A stretch of DNA of 64,000 nt from Isoetes taiwanensis (lineage: Eukaryota > Streptophyta > Lycopodiopsida > Isoetales > Isoetaceae): assembly GCA_021234155.1 (NCBI GenBank), contig JAJEKV010000005.1, forward strand, positions 26,812,620 through 26,876,619, read 5' to 3'. How positions within the stretch are numbered: the first letter of the stretch is position 1; the number at the start of each line of letters is the position of its first letter. Of this stretch, positions 13,021 to 25,029 are shown one piece after another. The notes below the pieces were generated by a model. It saw nothing but the letters and a program-made list of their open reading frames with translations. It ran no database searches and had not been told where the DNA came from. Made by a program: the position numbers and the translations under genes.

Positions 13021-15910
13021 CCCCTCAAGTTCCATGGTATTTTACATGGTTTCAATTTTTGAAATGTTGTTCTAGAGTCGAAAAGCTTCATTTACCCCAT
13101 GCCCCATCACAAGCCTACTCAAGCTCTGTTCCACTTACAACCATTGCCCACATCTTTTAATTCACAGTGTTGGACCAGTCATCGAAGACTCTATTGCTGC
13201 AACGCGCTAGCCGGTTGAAGGGGACATCAATATACTTGGACACAGATCTTACTTCAGTGCAACAAAAGGAGAGATGAGAGGAGTTCACAAAAATCAGACA
13301 AGTCAGACAGGCAGGGGGATCGGCAGGCTTGGTTAATGGCAAGATGAAGGTGTTTGTACCTCCGTGGCCAATGTGACGAGCCTGCCGAGTTGACCCTCTT
13401 GGCAACTCGGGATCTTGTCAACTATAATTCTAGGTTGATAATACTGGTGAAGAATTAAATCTTCCTTTCAATTGAACTTACTTACTCCAAATTCAATGAA
13501 CAAATGTTTATAAACTCAATATAATCAGGTAAGGTCAACATCCAATAAATCAACATTCTCGATAGAGATAACATCCAACTCTAGCAATTCAACCCTAGAA
13601 TCTTCTTGCTCAGCCACGAGCCACAACTGCACTGCTACCGTTAGCTTGACCACCGCCTTGCTCATTTACTGCACATAAGCACTCACTGGGGTTAGTCCTC
13701 GTGACTAAGTGGGGATCCCTGGCTGCCACTGCATGCATGGAAATACTCTGCAAATCTTGGGTAAGCACAAACACAGACGGAAAATCCTACGTGAGCACAG
13801 TGCTAAGACAATGACAACCTAATGCAAAGGAATATAACACATGAGCAACAGAAGCAAAGAACATAGCCAAAATACCAAATCATCATAAACATAGCTCCGG
13901 GACAATGGGAAGCTCAGCCAGCCTATATACAGGCCCCGTTAGCAGCATGTTGCCCAGCCAGCTTACATTCCAAGCCCTGTAGCGGGTGGTGGGGTGAACC
14001 TCATATGCGCATACCCTCTCAGCCCACGTCTGGCACTGGAGGACCTCTTACCATGGGAGTTCACAAGAGTTGACTGATGTAGCAATCCCTGCCAGGAGAA
14101 CTACGCCCGGTGTCACAGAGCACAAATACATAGAACATAGAAACATGAGTCATGCCGGAGCAACCCAGGCCACCGAACCTGGAAGTCCGACCCCGGAGGA
14201 TCCAAGTACATAACAAATACCAAGACACTGTGACACAATGACTGAAACGATGACATGTGTTGTTCATTAGAATATTTCCTATACATGTGCCTAGATCATA
14301 CCGTTGTCGAGGTTGCCCATACCTGTTGAAGTAGCTTTCCCAATGAACCCTACAATGACATAGAAGTATATCTCATACTTAGCATTTTCACAATACTTAC
14401 AGCTTACGCTAAGGCGATTCCCCCCATTAAGGAATGCAACTCCACATTAGCTTCTGATAAATCCGTTGGTCATAGTAACTTACTATACTTCTTACATATA
14501 ATTCTCATCCAATACCATGTCGGAGTAGCTAAACTTACTGACACGGGTGATGATCACAATCTAATCACGTCGATGAAGTCGCAAGCATGGCTATCATTGA
14601 TGTAGCTCCGATGCCTACGTACTTTGTTGAACAAGGAAAGATACTACCAATCCACACAATGCAATACTTGCCTCATAACCATTCTCCCATGGGGATAATC
14701 CATTAGCTATGATGCCTTTGATAAAATACAATGCAACAACTTAGAAACTTACATGTATACACTTAGACTAACAGTGCTCCACGCCATAGCCTCATCTGGA
14801 CACTCCATATACCTCATATTGCTCTCCCGGCCCAACTTCTCCAGATCTCCAAAGTTCCAACATCTATTTCTTTTTGAACCATTGTTAGCTAAGGTTTTTT
14901 TAATATTCTAATTAAAAACCCACTTTCCATAGCTTGAGATTTATTAATGCGTCTTAATGCGAAAACTCCAAATCTTGCACTTCTGGCTTAAAAATCCACA
15001 GGACCTCATGACTGCAACTGGATATAGCCTCTGCCAACTTACCATAAAACCAGGCCCCATCTCCAGGAACCACTCGTTCAATGCCTCATGTTACTTTAGG
15101 ACCTTATCTTGTTTAATTCAACAAAGCATACTTAAATAACTAATAATCAAATCAGACCTATCTCCTGCATCTGTACTGAACTTACTATTGTGGATAGTCT
15201 GTGCTAGATCCCTGCCCTTGTACTTCCATAGTTTCCCTTATACTCCTTGTATATTTATTAATCCACTTCTTATAACTTTATTTAAGGTGTACATGACATT
15301 TGTTAACAAGACATCAAGGAAACGGACAAATAAAACAACGAAACAACCAATAAACAGATCGGGTTACAGACCGGGTTGCAACTTTTCGGAGCTGCCCACA
15401 ATGCATCGGGGTTCTAATGCCCAAATCGGCCTGTTTCATGTCATATCGGGATGTTTCCAGATCTTCTGGCTCCGTCGGCGACGATTCCGCCTGTTGCATG
15501 AAAAAACCGTTGTTGCATCCCATAACTTCTCAACTAGATTCCTCCTGCATCAATTTCGGCCTACTCCAGGCTCTTTTAGGATAATTACCATGCATCTAGA
15601 TTAGCTTCTATTCCATCTTTCGTTCCTCTGGATGTTTCTGCATGCCATACTTTCTCGAACATACATAGCCAAACCTTCTTATCAATTCATGCATAAATCC
15701 AATGATATCAGCCCATGTACCTCAGATTAACTCAACAAAACCCCACCTGTAAGAAGATGTTTGATGCCGTTCTTGATGTGATCTCCAAGCTCTTGCCTCT
15801 TTGGTGTTTCCAACAAAATCCTTCTATGCTCTGCAATTCGTCTCTGGCCTCCTACAAAAGCTTTGCAAGGCTCCTTCTAAAAAACACAAGAAAACCCTTG
15901 CTTTTAAGCT
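13021..15910. other. Unassigned non-coding DNA
   Basis: Moderate G+C between 13600 and 14250, otherwise AT-rich. No protein domain, RNA gene or complete repeat element was recognised. Parts may be old LTR-retrotransposon non-coding sequence, but there is no terminal repeat to show it. Confidence 0.35.
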
Positions 15911-15914
15911 CTCT

Positions 15915-15976
15915 ACACATGCATGCACGCATGCATGCATGCCATGCATGTATACATGCGTATTTAAATACGCATG
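15915..15976. repeat. Alternating CATGCA tract with perfect 22-bp palindrome
   Basis: A (catg/catgca)n purine-pyrimidine alternating tract ends in a perfect palindrome at 15955-15976 (arms catgcgtattt and aaatacgcatg, no spacer). It lies just upstream of the first LINE. No function is implied by the sequence alone. Confidence 0.7.
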
Positions 15977-16189
15977 CTGCCCCATCAAGTGGCCAGGTCC
16001 GTTACAGCCAACAGTAGCAGAGGCAGCGGCGATGGGGCCAGGGACATCTAGACCTTTCACCTCCGAGACGGCAAACCAGATGCAACAGCCAGGACCCAGT
16101 GCTCGGGCACCACCTGGAACGGCCTCTGCAACCTCCTCGGGAACTGGTGCAGGACAACCGCCACAGGCAGCATAGGGACAGTGTCTCTG

Positions 16190-17600
16190 ACTTGTATCAT
16201 GGAACTGTAGGGGATTCCCCTGGAAGAAGGGCAGCGGCCTTGTTGGGATCGCTACAGGCATGGACATCATCTTCTTGCAAGAGACATGGGAATATCGTGG
16301 GCATCAGTTGCCGGACATCCCGGGATACCAGTGCTTCTCGCTCACTAATGCGTGCCATGGCAAGCGAGGATATGGCGGCGTGGCATGCTACTTCAAAGAT
16401 GCTATAGCAGCCACGGTCTCCCTCCACAAGGCTGACAGACTTAACCGCTACCTGTGGGTGAGAGTACTGGAGCCTCAGCATCGTCCATTGTTTATTGCAT
16501 GCTGTTATATACCCCATATAGCCTCTAAGTTCTACCAGGTCCAGGAGGCAGACACGGATGTACAAATGCCTTATAGAGATCTATATGATGACATAGAGCA
16601 ATATTGCCAGCAAGGGCATGTGCTCTTGTTAGGAGATTTCAATGCCCGCACTGCACAGCTGCAATCGGTTACCTTCCAGGGAGAGGCCGATTCTGACCCA
16701 CTCTGGCTTGAAACAGCTGCACCCCAACATGTCAGACAGTCTCAAGATACAGTCACCAATGCCTTTGGAAGGGAGTTGGTTCAACTCTATCAGGTCTTTG
16801 ACATGGTAGTATGCAATGGTATGATCAGATGGCTGCAATCAGGGGGTTTTACTTGCAAGAGCGATAGACATGATGGTGGAGCTAGCATAGTAGACTATCT
16901 CTTTGCTCCAGTGGTAGGACTTGACATGATCAGCGAGCTCTCAATTGGCACACGAACGGGAGATGAGGAGGCTTTGTCGGACCACTATCCACTTTATGTC
17001 ACTTTGGATTGGGAGCACTCAGTAGCGCAATCACATAGTAGAAACCATCAGGGGTTGAGATACACCCCCGACTACCGAAAGCAAGCAGAATATGAGTTTG
17101 TATTGGAACATGAACTGCAGGGGATTGATGCCCTTTGCACGTTACATGATAGGTGGGAGTGGCTTGTAAACGCCTTACTCACAGCAGCTAGTATATGCTT
17201 TGCAGCGAGGGATCGCTCGCGAATGGACACTGCGCAGTTCCCTCAGAATCCTTGGTTTGACGTTGAGTGCAAGGCTCTAAAGACCCAACTGCGCCTCCTC
17301 TCAGATCCACAGCTGCGGCAGCAGGCCATTCAGGACTATAGAGCATTCTTGAAATCCAAAAAGCATGCGTACGTTGCAGACCATCAGCAGTGCATGTTTG
17401 ATTTGTTGATGACCGAGCCGAAAGCCTTCTGGCGTAGGGTGTTATACAAGAGGCATCAACCACCCGGCAATATTACTATAGACCAGTGGATGCATCGCTT
17501 GGAGGAGTTGTATGATCCCCGGGAGCATTTCTTTGGGGTTCCGTTAGGTAGGAGAAATGCTTTGCGACTCACGGAGGAAGACATCCAACAGGGGCCTTAG
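16190..17600 (+). pseudogene. LINE ORF2 endonuclease part (open)
   Basis: The longest open frame of the window's repeats. The endonuclease/exonuclease/phosphatase fold starts with VSWNCRGFPW just after an in-frame TGA, so the Met at 16260 is internal and not the natural start. Signature pieces in order: FLQETWE (catalytic Glu), GGVACYFKD, LLLGDFNAR (metal-binding Asp/Asn), SIVDYLFAP and EALSDHYPLYVTLDWE (catalytic Asp-His). The enzyme nicks target DNA for target-primed reverse transcription. After the endonuclease come ~190 codons of linker (NPWFDVECKALK, KKHAYVADHQQ) to a stop at 17598. This half looks intact; RT downstream does not. Confidence 0.85.
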
Positions 17601-17604
17601 ACAC

Positions 17605-19029
17605 CGGCTAATGGCAAAGCGAAGGACTTGCGGGGACTTCAAGCGAGTTATTGAAATGGGGTGGGCCAGCTTTGCTAGGGCCTCGGCGGCGATCATTAAC
17701 CGTGCCCATAAGGGAGGGCCTCCCGGGAGTGGATGGTTAGCAAGGTCACCCCAATTCATAAGACAGTAATAGGGATGATTCGGGTAACTACCGCATGACC
17801 ATGGTGAGCCCATTACTCGCAAAGCTTTTAGCGGTGTGGTGGAGAAAAAGTTAACTTCGATTAACTTTGAGGAAGCCGGAGGCGTCTGATTGGCGAGGCG
17901 GTTTCGCCCTGCCCACTCCCAATCGACCATATATTCACTCTCGGAATCCTTATGGAAGCTACTACGCAATGCGCAGCGGCGACTGTACCTTTGTTTCATA
18001 GATTTCAAGGCGGCATATGATCACGGTCCCTCGGGACTTATTGTGGCGACATTTGCGAGTCTTTGCATGCCCCACAGACTTACAAAATGTCATCTATAGA
18101 CTCTATGATGGGATATATCTTTGCATTGCCCGCATCGGATCAATGAGTTGCTAGCACCATAGGGGTTAAACAGGGATGTCCGTTATCTCCAACGCTCTTT
18201 GGTCTCTACATTGACAAGTTGGAGACACGGATGCAAGAACATGGGGCGGTGGCCCGCAGTACCCGAGGCATACAAATTATAAGGCAATTGCTCTATCACG
18301 CGGGGCGATGTAGGCTTGCTATCCCATACGACCCGGAGTATGCGGCAAAGATTTGGGCGCTCTTAGTGGGTTCTGTGACACAACAGGAATGACCGGTGAA
18401 CACCGCAAAAACTAAGCTCTGGCGGTTCTCTCCTCGCGACATGATATCCCGGATCTCTATTACGGAGGACAGAAGGTGGATGTTGTAAGGACCTTCAAGT
18501 ATCTGGGAATCGACTTTTGCGCTAGCATGTTATGGGATGACTGTGTGGAAAGATGGGTCAGCGCGGGATGGAAAGCCCTATATGCTATGCAGAATAGCTG
18601 CTACAGAATAGACCTATGTGACTTGGCACGTAGAGCACACCCGTGCTCGAGCACTCGTTGAACCCGGTATTGTTGTATGGGGTAGAGGTCTGGGGTCCAG
18701 CAATTAGCAAGAACACCTGGGATAAGCTAGAGAGGGTGCAAAAGGTCTTCTTAACATACAACCTAGGTATCAAGGACACGGTGCCTTATCAGATTTTGCT
18801 ATATGAGACTGGGTTTTGGCCCCTGCAACATTCCACTATGCGCAGACATCTTGCATATTTCCACAAGATCACCAGCATGGATGCACAACGTCTTCCCCCG
18901 AGGGCTTTGTTATTGGCACAAGAGCCACAACGACTGAAGAGGGTATGGCAGGAGCACTGTCAGGGGTGGTTCGCAACGTGGTCTATAGACTACCAGCAGA
19001 TTCTGGCTATGCTTGATGCCCAGGGATAG
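17605..19029 (+). pseudogene. LINE ORF2 RT and C-terminal part (broken)
   Basis: Reverse transcriptase split over frames: LCFIDFKAAYDH (motif A with catalytic Asp) near 18000, then GVKQGCPLSPTLFGLYID-like text at ~18165-18220. The catalytic YADD box near 18290 is disrupted (YHAG followed by DVGLLS in another frame). The C-terminal part 18643-19029 is open again (VLLYGVEVWGPAIS, LLYETGFWPLQ), typical of LINE post-RT domains. Several shifts: inactive. Confidence 0.8.
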
Positions 19030-19109
19030 GCTGTACACCTGAATGAGCGCTTTGCCACCACTCTGTGGGATGCAACCACTCGTGCAAAGCCTAAAACAGA
19101 GCACTACCA

Positions 19110-19855
19110 CACGCAAGTTAATCCAACTTTTTTTCCTAGTCAAAATACACACGTCATCATCACATTTGCAAAATTTGCTCATTTCTTTATTACAGTGTTT
19201 TCCAAGGTCCAAAGTGACATTCTTTCTCAAAAAAAAGAAAAAAGGGGGAGGAAGAGAGACATAATCCATAGATGTTGCTTCAAGAAAAAGACAAAACTAG
19301 TTTGAAATTGCCAAATTCAAGTTATGTTGCAATCTCCACCATACCATCCATGTCCTCGTTGCATCACATCCACATCATCACCATGACATCAGTGTCATCA
19401 TCATACAACATCCATATCATCACAAAATTTTGACTAGGAAAAAATTATGTTTACCATATTCTTTGCCACCTCATCACACTCAAAATGCCATGTCATCATA
19501 TTTTTTGCCAACTCACATCCACCTTTGCCATGTCATATATCTTTAGCCATTTCTTGCAAATTAAAAGAAGCAAAATATCCATTTTGAAATTTCCTTTTTT
19601 CCCTATAGCTAGCATATGAAAAATTATATAGGCAAGCCTTTGAAAAAATTGGATTTGACCTCATCTAGATCCTCTATTTGACTTTCTCGCAATTTGTCTC
19701 TAATATTAATTTGATAAAACCTACCTAGCCTACTCTACATTTCCACCAATCACCCCCCTCCACATGTGAGCTCCATATGTGTGGGTTGGAACACAAGTCG
19801 AATCCTACAAAGGCCTCCTTACGAAGTATAAATGGAAGCATACATTTGCACTATT
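19110..19855. other. AT-rich spacer between two converging LINEs
   Basis: Contains A-rich stretches (19229-19250) and a cat/atc-rich stretch with short imperfect repeats (about 19360-19430, 'catcatcat'). It may include the 3' tail of LINE copy 1. No gene is seen. Confidence 0.4.
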
Positions 19856-19859
19856 GAAG

Positions 19860-19882
19860 AATAGAATAGAATAGAATAGGTT
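19860..19882 (-). repeat. (TATTC)n LINE 3' tail
   Basis: Four copies of a pentamer (gaata on the plus strand, tattc on the minus) directly at the end of LINE-like sequence. Interpreted as the 3' tail of LINE copy 2. Confidence 0.7.
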
Positions 19883-19908
19883 TTTAGCGTCCACGGAGAC
19901 CAATTGGC

Positions 19909-20960
19909 CTATGGGACCCAAACAAAAAAGAGAGCAGCAAGCATATTACTGACAGGATTAAAAAACCCCCGGCCCCGAAGGGTTTTCGAGGGAAAAACCT
20001 TAGCAGTAATAAGCCTGCTGGCACACTGTACAATTGCATAGGACAGTTCAATACCGTCCCGTAGGACACAAACGAGTCCGTGCATCCATAACCTCCCGGA
20101 GGTATGACCCCAACAAACCCACCGACGCCAAGCCAATAATCGATGCAACGGCTGGCCGGGCACTAGTAATCGAACATATCGCCTCTGGATATGGGCAAAT
20201 CTTTGGGCAGTGTCCGGAGGGCATGACATTCATCCTCAATCGCGCCGGTGGCAACATCAAAGGCAAAGCCTTTGCTCCCCCCGTGCTTCACGAGCCCAAC
20301 GCCTGTTTCAATGCGGAGGCGATGTGCCCCGTCTTGAATGGAAGCTATAAGCTGCGTTTCTTCATGGGTAGCTTTGGGTGTACAAGTCTGGTTTATGCGG
20401 GCCTCTTGTGAGCCTAGGATTGACTTCTTCTGGCGATAGTGTGCCGACAACATGTGTCGAGCCTCTGCATCCCACGGCCTGCTTGAAAGTAGCATCAAGG
20501 TATAGTTTAAGTGCCTCGCGATCTTTCTTTGTCGACACGGACACATCTGTTTGCTGCACACCCGTGAGAAGAACCAGCAGCGCTTGTCTTTCAGCCGGAT
20601 TTCAGCGTTGGGGACCCATTGCCGTGGCCAAAGCAAAGGCGGGGCAAGCGTGTATCAGCCATAGCGACCACCTTTTGGAAGTAAACGATATGGCGTTCCA
20701 ATGCGGCCCGTTGAAGGGGTAGAAATCACATCTCACGGGTAGGATCTGTGCGAAGCTATGGACTTCACCCCGGGGCCCGTGCCAAGAAGGCCTTCTGCAC
20801 ACTGCTTTCGAGGTCATTCAGTGTTGAGGGATATCACCGACCCCAAACTTCTGCCCCCCCACAAAAGGGCCGGCTCAACCAAGGCCCGAAACAAATGTGA
20901 TGGTGACCCCGGGCATACAACTCTGCCTTGTGGTCATTGTTCTGCATGGCATATAGTGCT
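19909..20960 (-). pseudogene. LINE ORF2 C-terminal remnant
   Basis: Overlapping broken minus frames (20636-20163 and 20229-19909) continue the post-RT region down to the TATTC tail. No separate domain can be named. RLIP-like or zinc-knuckle Cys patterns are not evident. Confidence 0.5.
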
Positions 20961-21063
20961 TTCCAACCCGCAGTGACCCCAACCCGATAGCAGCATCCCA
21001 ATGGGTGGTAGTTGAGAACTCAATCCCCAAGTACTTGTAGGTCGGAGCCACCTCTACCTCCCC

Positions 21064-21908
21064 TTACGGTAAGTGAATGTGGGAAGCCTTGGGTGGCGGG
21101 ATGATGCAACTAGCGACACCTAGTTTTGGCCAAGTTAACTTGCATGCCGGTGAATTGGCAAAAAGTGTCAAGAGCATCCAGTGGCGTTGCATGTCCTCCG
21201 GGTATAGGCCATGAGGTTGACATCGTCGGCATATATGAGTTGCGGATTGTGTGATGCATGATATGTGCGCCCGCACCTCCATGCTCGAGAGCCAATCTTC
21301 CAACCGATCAATGTACGAGCCAAAGAGTGGGGGAGAGGGGCAACCCCGACGCACTCCAATGCTACTGGTCACCTACCGTCTTTGCTGATGTGATACGGCC
21401 CGAGCATGCCTCAGACAACCTATATATACGCATTCGCAAGTCCGGGGGTCCCCACCGCCGCAATCTGCCCCATAGCTTATTGCGGGTATGCGTGGTCGAA
21501 TGCCTTTGCAAAATCCACGAAACAACGAATACAGGTTCTCGCGATTCTGCTATCTTCAATCAATGTGCGCAGAGTGAAGATATGATCAATGGTGGAATGT
21601 CCGGGCGAAAACCCGCCTTGTGTAGAGCTCGCACCTCGTTTCCTCTCTGCCCATATTGTCGGCCCACTGCTCAAGGATGCCCGATACACAGTTTTGCAAA
21701 GAGAGAGCTGACCATAATAGTGCGGTAGTTGGCCCGGACATTGAGGGTCCCCCGCTTTGTATATGGGCACTACTCTACTAGTGGTCCATTGCGTAGGGAA
21801 GCCTTCTCGCAATGCTTTATTGAACAATGCCGTGAGGACAGGCACCAATGGAGGCCCAGCCCATTTCAGAAGTTCTGCTGCATGCCATCTAAATCTGCGC
21901 CTTCCCAT
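21064..21908 (-). pseudogene. LINE ORF2 reverse transcriptase remnant
   Basis: The frame 21908-21477 holds RT fingers and palm: VPIYKAGDP, GFSPGHSTIDHIFTLR and CFVDFAKAFDH (catalytic Asp of motif A). After a shift come VRRGCPSPPLFGSYIDRLEDWL and an intact LIYADDVNLM box (codons for YADD at 21233-21222). The active-site residues survive but the frame does not. The GFSPGHSTIDHI form differs from the SAFVPGRNI form in the third LINE, so the families are distinct. Confidence 0.85.
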
Positions 21909-22409
21909 TAGCTAAAGTAGGCCCATGATGACATCCCCTCTGTGATAACCGAGCCATGCCTATCTGTGGAGGGACCGGTGCCCGCCCCCGGCCGGTCGCA
22001 TACCGCTTGCAAAATCTTGTACCCATTGCTCCGAGGTGATGTTCCCTGTGGGCTGTCGGCAGGCTTGCTCAAGACCCTTCTCCAGAATGTCCTGGGGTGC
22101 CGGTCCAGGAGACCAAACATCTGTTGCTGATGCTCTGCGAGGTATCTGGCCTTCTTGTTCTTGAGAAAGGAACGGTATTGACCGACGGCCTGTGGGCGAG
22201 AGATGGGATCAGTGACTTGCCGGAGTGTGCGTTTGAGCTCCCGACACTCATCATCAAACCATCGGTTGCGGGGGAAGGTGGTGGTGCCTGAGGCTTGCCG
22301 TGAGCGGCCTCTCCCAAAGCATCTTTCTGCAGCCGTCAGAAGCAGGTGAGTCAGCTGAGGCGGTTGTTCTTGAAGTGTGGGGAGTTGCAGCAGTCCCGCC
22401 AGATCATGC

Positions 22410-23330
22410 TCAAGCAGCTGGGCATAGGTCCCTGCACGGTCGTAGTCCAGGCGCAGCTGGGGCACCCGGTGTGTTGAGGCAGTAGGTGCACGGGGAGCTT
22501 CCCACTGGAGATGCATGAACGAGGGGCGGTGGTCGGAGTCTACTTCCTCGCGTCGAAAGTGTAATGCGTCCCGATGGAAAATGAGTAACCAGTGCGCACC
22601 CGTTCCTCAACCAGCCAGATAATCCACCACACCGGAGCCCCCGGTTCTCCGCGTCTACAAGTGCGGCAATGGAAGACGGCCATTGCACCAACCCATTACA
22701 GATAACCAGGTCAAAGATACTACCCGGCAGAATAAAGAATCGCCATAAGCCATAGCAAATATGGTCATCATCGATATCCTTGACCAAGCCCACCTCTGCG
22801 GGGTTCAGGTTGCAAGGCGTCCTCCGCCGGGGGCTCAAATTTTGGAACACCTTTCGGCTCACCGTCGTGCATTAAAGTCGCCAAGCAACATAACCACCTT
22901 GGCCCATTTGTCTTCTTTGTATGTCATCATATAGATCGACATAAGGCTCCAATCGATCCACATCTGAATGAGTGTTATAAAAGTTGCTCGGCATGTGGAA
23001 AGTAGCATCTTTGCTATGAGGAGAGTGTCGCCAATCTTTGCCGCACGCCAGCACCCACAAGTAGCGATTGTACACAATGCGTTTTTGTGCAACGAGGTGA
23101 GTGCCTCAAGGTTGCCGCGGTAGTAGCAGGCAACCCCGCCATGCCCTCGCTTGCACATGCACTCATTGAACACCGAAATGCGATAGCCCGGGAGGTGCAG
23201 CGTCTCAGGTTCCTGCATGCTCCCATGTTTCCATGAGGAAAATGAGATCCATATCCGGTGCAATAGAGTTGAGACTCTCGCCTTTCTGCGAGGGGAAGCC
23301 CGGCAGTTCCAAGACACCATCCGGAGGCAC
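22410..23330 (-). pseudogene. LINE ORF2 endonuclease remnant
   Basis: Minus-strand text starting MVSWNCRASP (23320), with FLMETWEHAG in a shifted frame, RGHGGVACYYRG, NRYLWVLA, LYDDIQ and MLLGDFNARR (22870). The catalytic Ser-Asp-His motif follows as DSDHRPSFMHLQW near 22510-22545. Pieces fall in three frames, so the enzyme is dead, but the order matches LINE copy 1 closely. Confidence 0.8.
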
Positions 23331-23564
23331 AGTTCCTATTTGCTGGCATTCGATGTGGACGCTCGATGATCTGTCGGTTGCGTGGGGGAGCAAGCAGGCG
23401 TGAGCCGAGCCGGAACAGCGGGAGCGGGAGGTCTGAGGTGGGGGTACCGGCCGCAGCGGCAAAGCAGCAGCAAGTGGCGGCGGCCTGACGCGTTGCCTCG
23501 GCTACCTCAAGTGCTCGGCCCCTGAAAATCTGAAGCTTGCCCCCTCGACAAGGCTGCGGCCCCC

Positions 23565-24193
23565 TTACCACCTGGCGTCTCGACTGGGCCGTATTTGCCG
23601 CGGGACTCCTCTGTTACATCGGGTGAGATCCTGGTCAACATACAGAGCAGTCCCCTTCAGTTGTCTACTCTGACGCAGGATGGCCTCCCGTACTCGCATG
23701 TCTGCCACCGTGAAGGTGACAACATCGCCGGCGATCGTCTTGGCCCGCCCCAAGGCGGCTCGCTCTAGCAATTTGTACCGCAGTCGGGAATGCCATTCGA
23801 GATAGGATCTCATCCCGAATGCGCTTGGTGAGATCTTCTCCTGCCTCCTCCGAAAGTCCACGCACCACCACATTATGGCGTCGGCCCCCCTCCTCTGCCG
23901 CTCAGCGAAGTCGAGGGCAACATTAGCTGTCCCCTGTGGCCTTTGTTGGCTGGAGTGTGTGGGCTGCTCCACCCGGCGGTGTGTGGTGTCTTGAGATGGA
24001 GGAGGTGGCGGCGTCTGTCACTGTTTGGCGACACGTGGGCGGGGTACGATGCGTGGTCGGCGTCCTGTGTTGCAGCCTCTGGCCGCTGGAGTCGGGAGCC
24101 TAGCTCACGTTGGAATCTCTGCTGCCGCCAACTCATTTTGTGCGGTCTGCCGCGGTGTTCATGGACCCGAGCACGAAGGCCGCTTGCGGGCAA
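23565..24193 (-). pseudogene. LINE ORF1 (RNA-binding protein) remnant
   Basis: Two overlapping minus frames (24193-23873 and 23972-23565) represent the LINE ORF1 product, the nucleic-acid chaperone that coats LINE RNA. NVVVRGLSEE-like text (VVRGLSEEAGEDLTKRIRDE) and the downstream KGTALYVDQDLTR resemble the RRM and C-terminal segments of L1-type ORF1p. A shift separates the pieces. The N-terminal part is low-complexity. Assignment rests on order relative to the endonuclease and these short motifs. Confidence 0.6.
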
Positions 24194-24404
24194 TGGTTGC
24201 TTTGAGCTCCCGGATCTCCCCGATCTTGTGTCTCACCCTACTACTGCGGGGTTCTCAGCTCTGCCTGGTTGGCTTCGACGATGGCTCGGACGTTTCGTAT
24301 CACAGTGGCATACCCCTCAGCTTCCGACTCGAGGCGGGAAATAGTTGCTACAGAAGAAAAAGTTATAAAGAGAATCGTTGGATATAAGCCCACATCAAAA
24401 TGGA

Positions 24405-24488
24405 AATAAGGTCGTCATTATTCTCTGTCAACCCCTGTTTTTAGGGAATAAGGTCGTCATTATTCTCTGTCAACCCCTGTTTTTAGGG
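24405..24488. repeat. Tandem duplication, 42-bp unit x2
   Basis: Two exact-looking units beginning aataaggtcgtcattattct and ending cccctgtttttaggg, period 42 bp. They lie immediately upstream (5' side) of LINE copy 2. Confidence 0.85.
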
Positions 24489-24693
24489 TTCGTGGAGCTC
24501 TTTCGCCGCAGATCCTTCACAGGTTTTTGGAGTCGGCGGCTTCGTGGTAGCAGCTCTTTGGTAGCGGCTCTTTCGCCAGAGATCCTTCCACGGGTTTTGG
24601 AGTCATCGGCAAAGGCTTCGTGAGGTAGCGGCTCTTTTCCGCCATCCTTCCGCAGTTTTTGGAGTCATCACGCGGCTTCGTAGGTAGCGGCCC
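24489..24693. repeat. Degenerate ~60-bp tandem array
   Basis: Three to four units built on gcttcgtggtagcggctctt, gccagagatccttcc and ttttggagtcatc. Together with the 42-bp pair it occupies the 5' flank of LINE copy 2, where some LINEs carry promoter monomers. Whether it belongs to the LINE is not shown. Confidence 0.7.
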
Positions 24694-24923
24694 GAGGATT
24701 GCAAATTCGCAAGTTGCAGATAACAGCATCTGTTTGAGTTTTTTATGAAGATTTGAGCTTCTTCAGCTTTTTCGTTTTGCAATGGCATCTCTGTAGCTGC
24801 AACGACAGCAAGGGTAGAAGATCTGTGACAAAAATCTCCGTAAATCCTTTTCTTTGTGCAAATCTCTCTTTCTTTTTTATCCTTCCAGTTGCATCGGCTC
24901 TGTAAATCTTTCCTCCCATATTT

Positions 24924-25027
24924 CCATTTTGTAGGGGAATGGAGGTTGGTCCTCCATTCCCGGTTTTGCAGGTGGCCCGCCCCCGGCTAGGGAATGGAGG
25001 ATCAACCTCCATTCCCCTACAAAATGG
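24924..25027. repeat. Near-perfect nested palindrome
   Basis: The arms 24924-24961 and 24990-25027 are 38-bp inverted copies with one mismatch and a 28-bp spacer. Each arm is itself a hairpin: GGGAATGGAGG and CCTCCATTCCC separated by 5 bp. The whole can form one long stem or a pair of short stems (a cruciform). Possible readings are a small MITE, recombination debris, or a small-RNA precursor. No coding frame is involved. Confidence 0.85.
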
Positions 25028-25029
25028 GT

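Larger units (their letters stand above)
16000..19110 (+). mobile_element. LINE retrotransposon copy 1
   Basis: A non-LTR retrotransposon with a possible end of ORF1 (Pro/Gly/Ala-rich frame ending at 16175), an apurinic-type endonuclease (16190-17010), a linker, a reverse transcriptase (17600-18650, broken) and a C-terminal domain to ~19030. It is the same family as the minus-strand copy at 19.86-24.4 kb: both share SWNCR, GGVACY and LYDDI in the endonuclease. The 3' end is not sharply visible; the LINE-like text stops near 19100. Frameshifts in RT make it defective. Confidence 0.85.
19860..24400 (-). mobile_element. LINE retrotransposon copy 2 (same family, opposite strand)
   Basis: Read on the minus strand: ORF1 (about 24340-23565), endonuclease (23320-22520), linker (22516-21910), RT (21910-21060), C-terminal domain (20960-19910), and a short tandem tail of TATTC units at 19882-19860. 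The microsatellite-like tail is a usual LINE 3' end and fixes orientation and 3' boundary. Frames are broken repeatedly. It converges with copy 1, tail to tail. Confidence 0.85.

Noticed and set aside
15801-16175. Frame of 124 codons as a gene
   Set aside because: Its first half is the alternating CATGCA tract; the rest is probably the end of LINE ORF1, too degraded to call separately.
24025-24387. Plus-strand frames over LINE copy 2 ORF1
   Set aside because: Shadow frames of a GC-rich minus-strand coding region.
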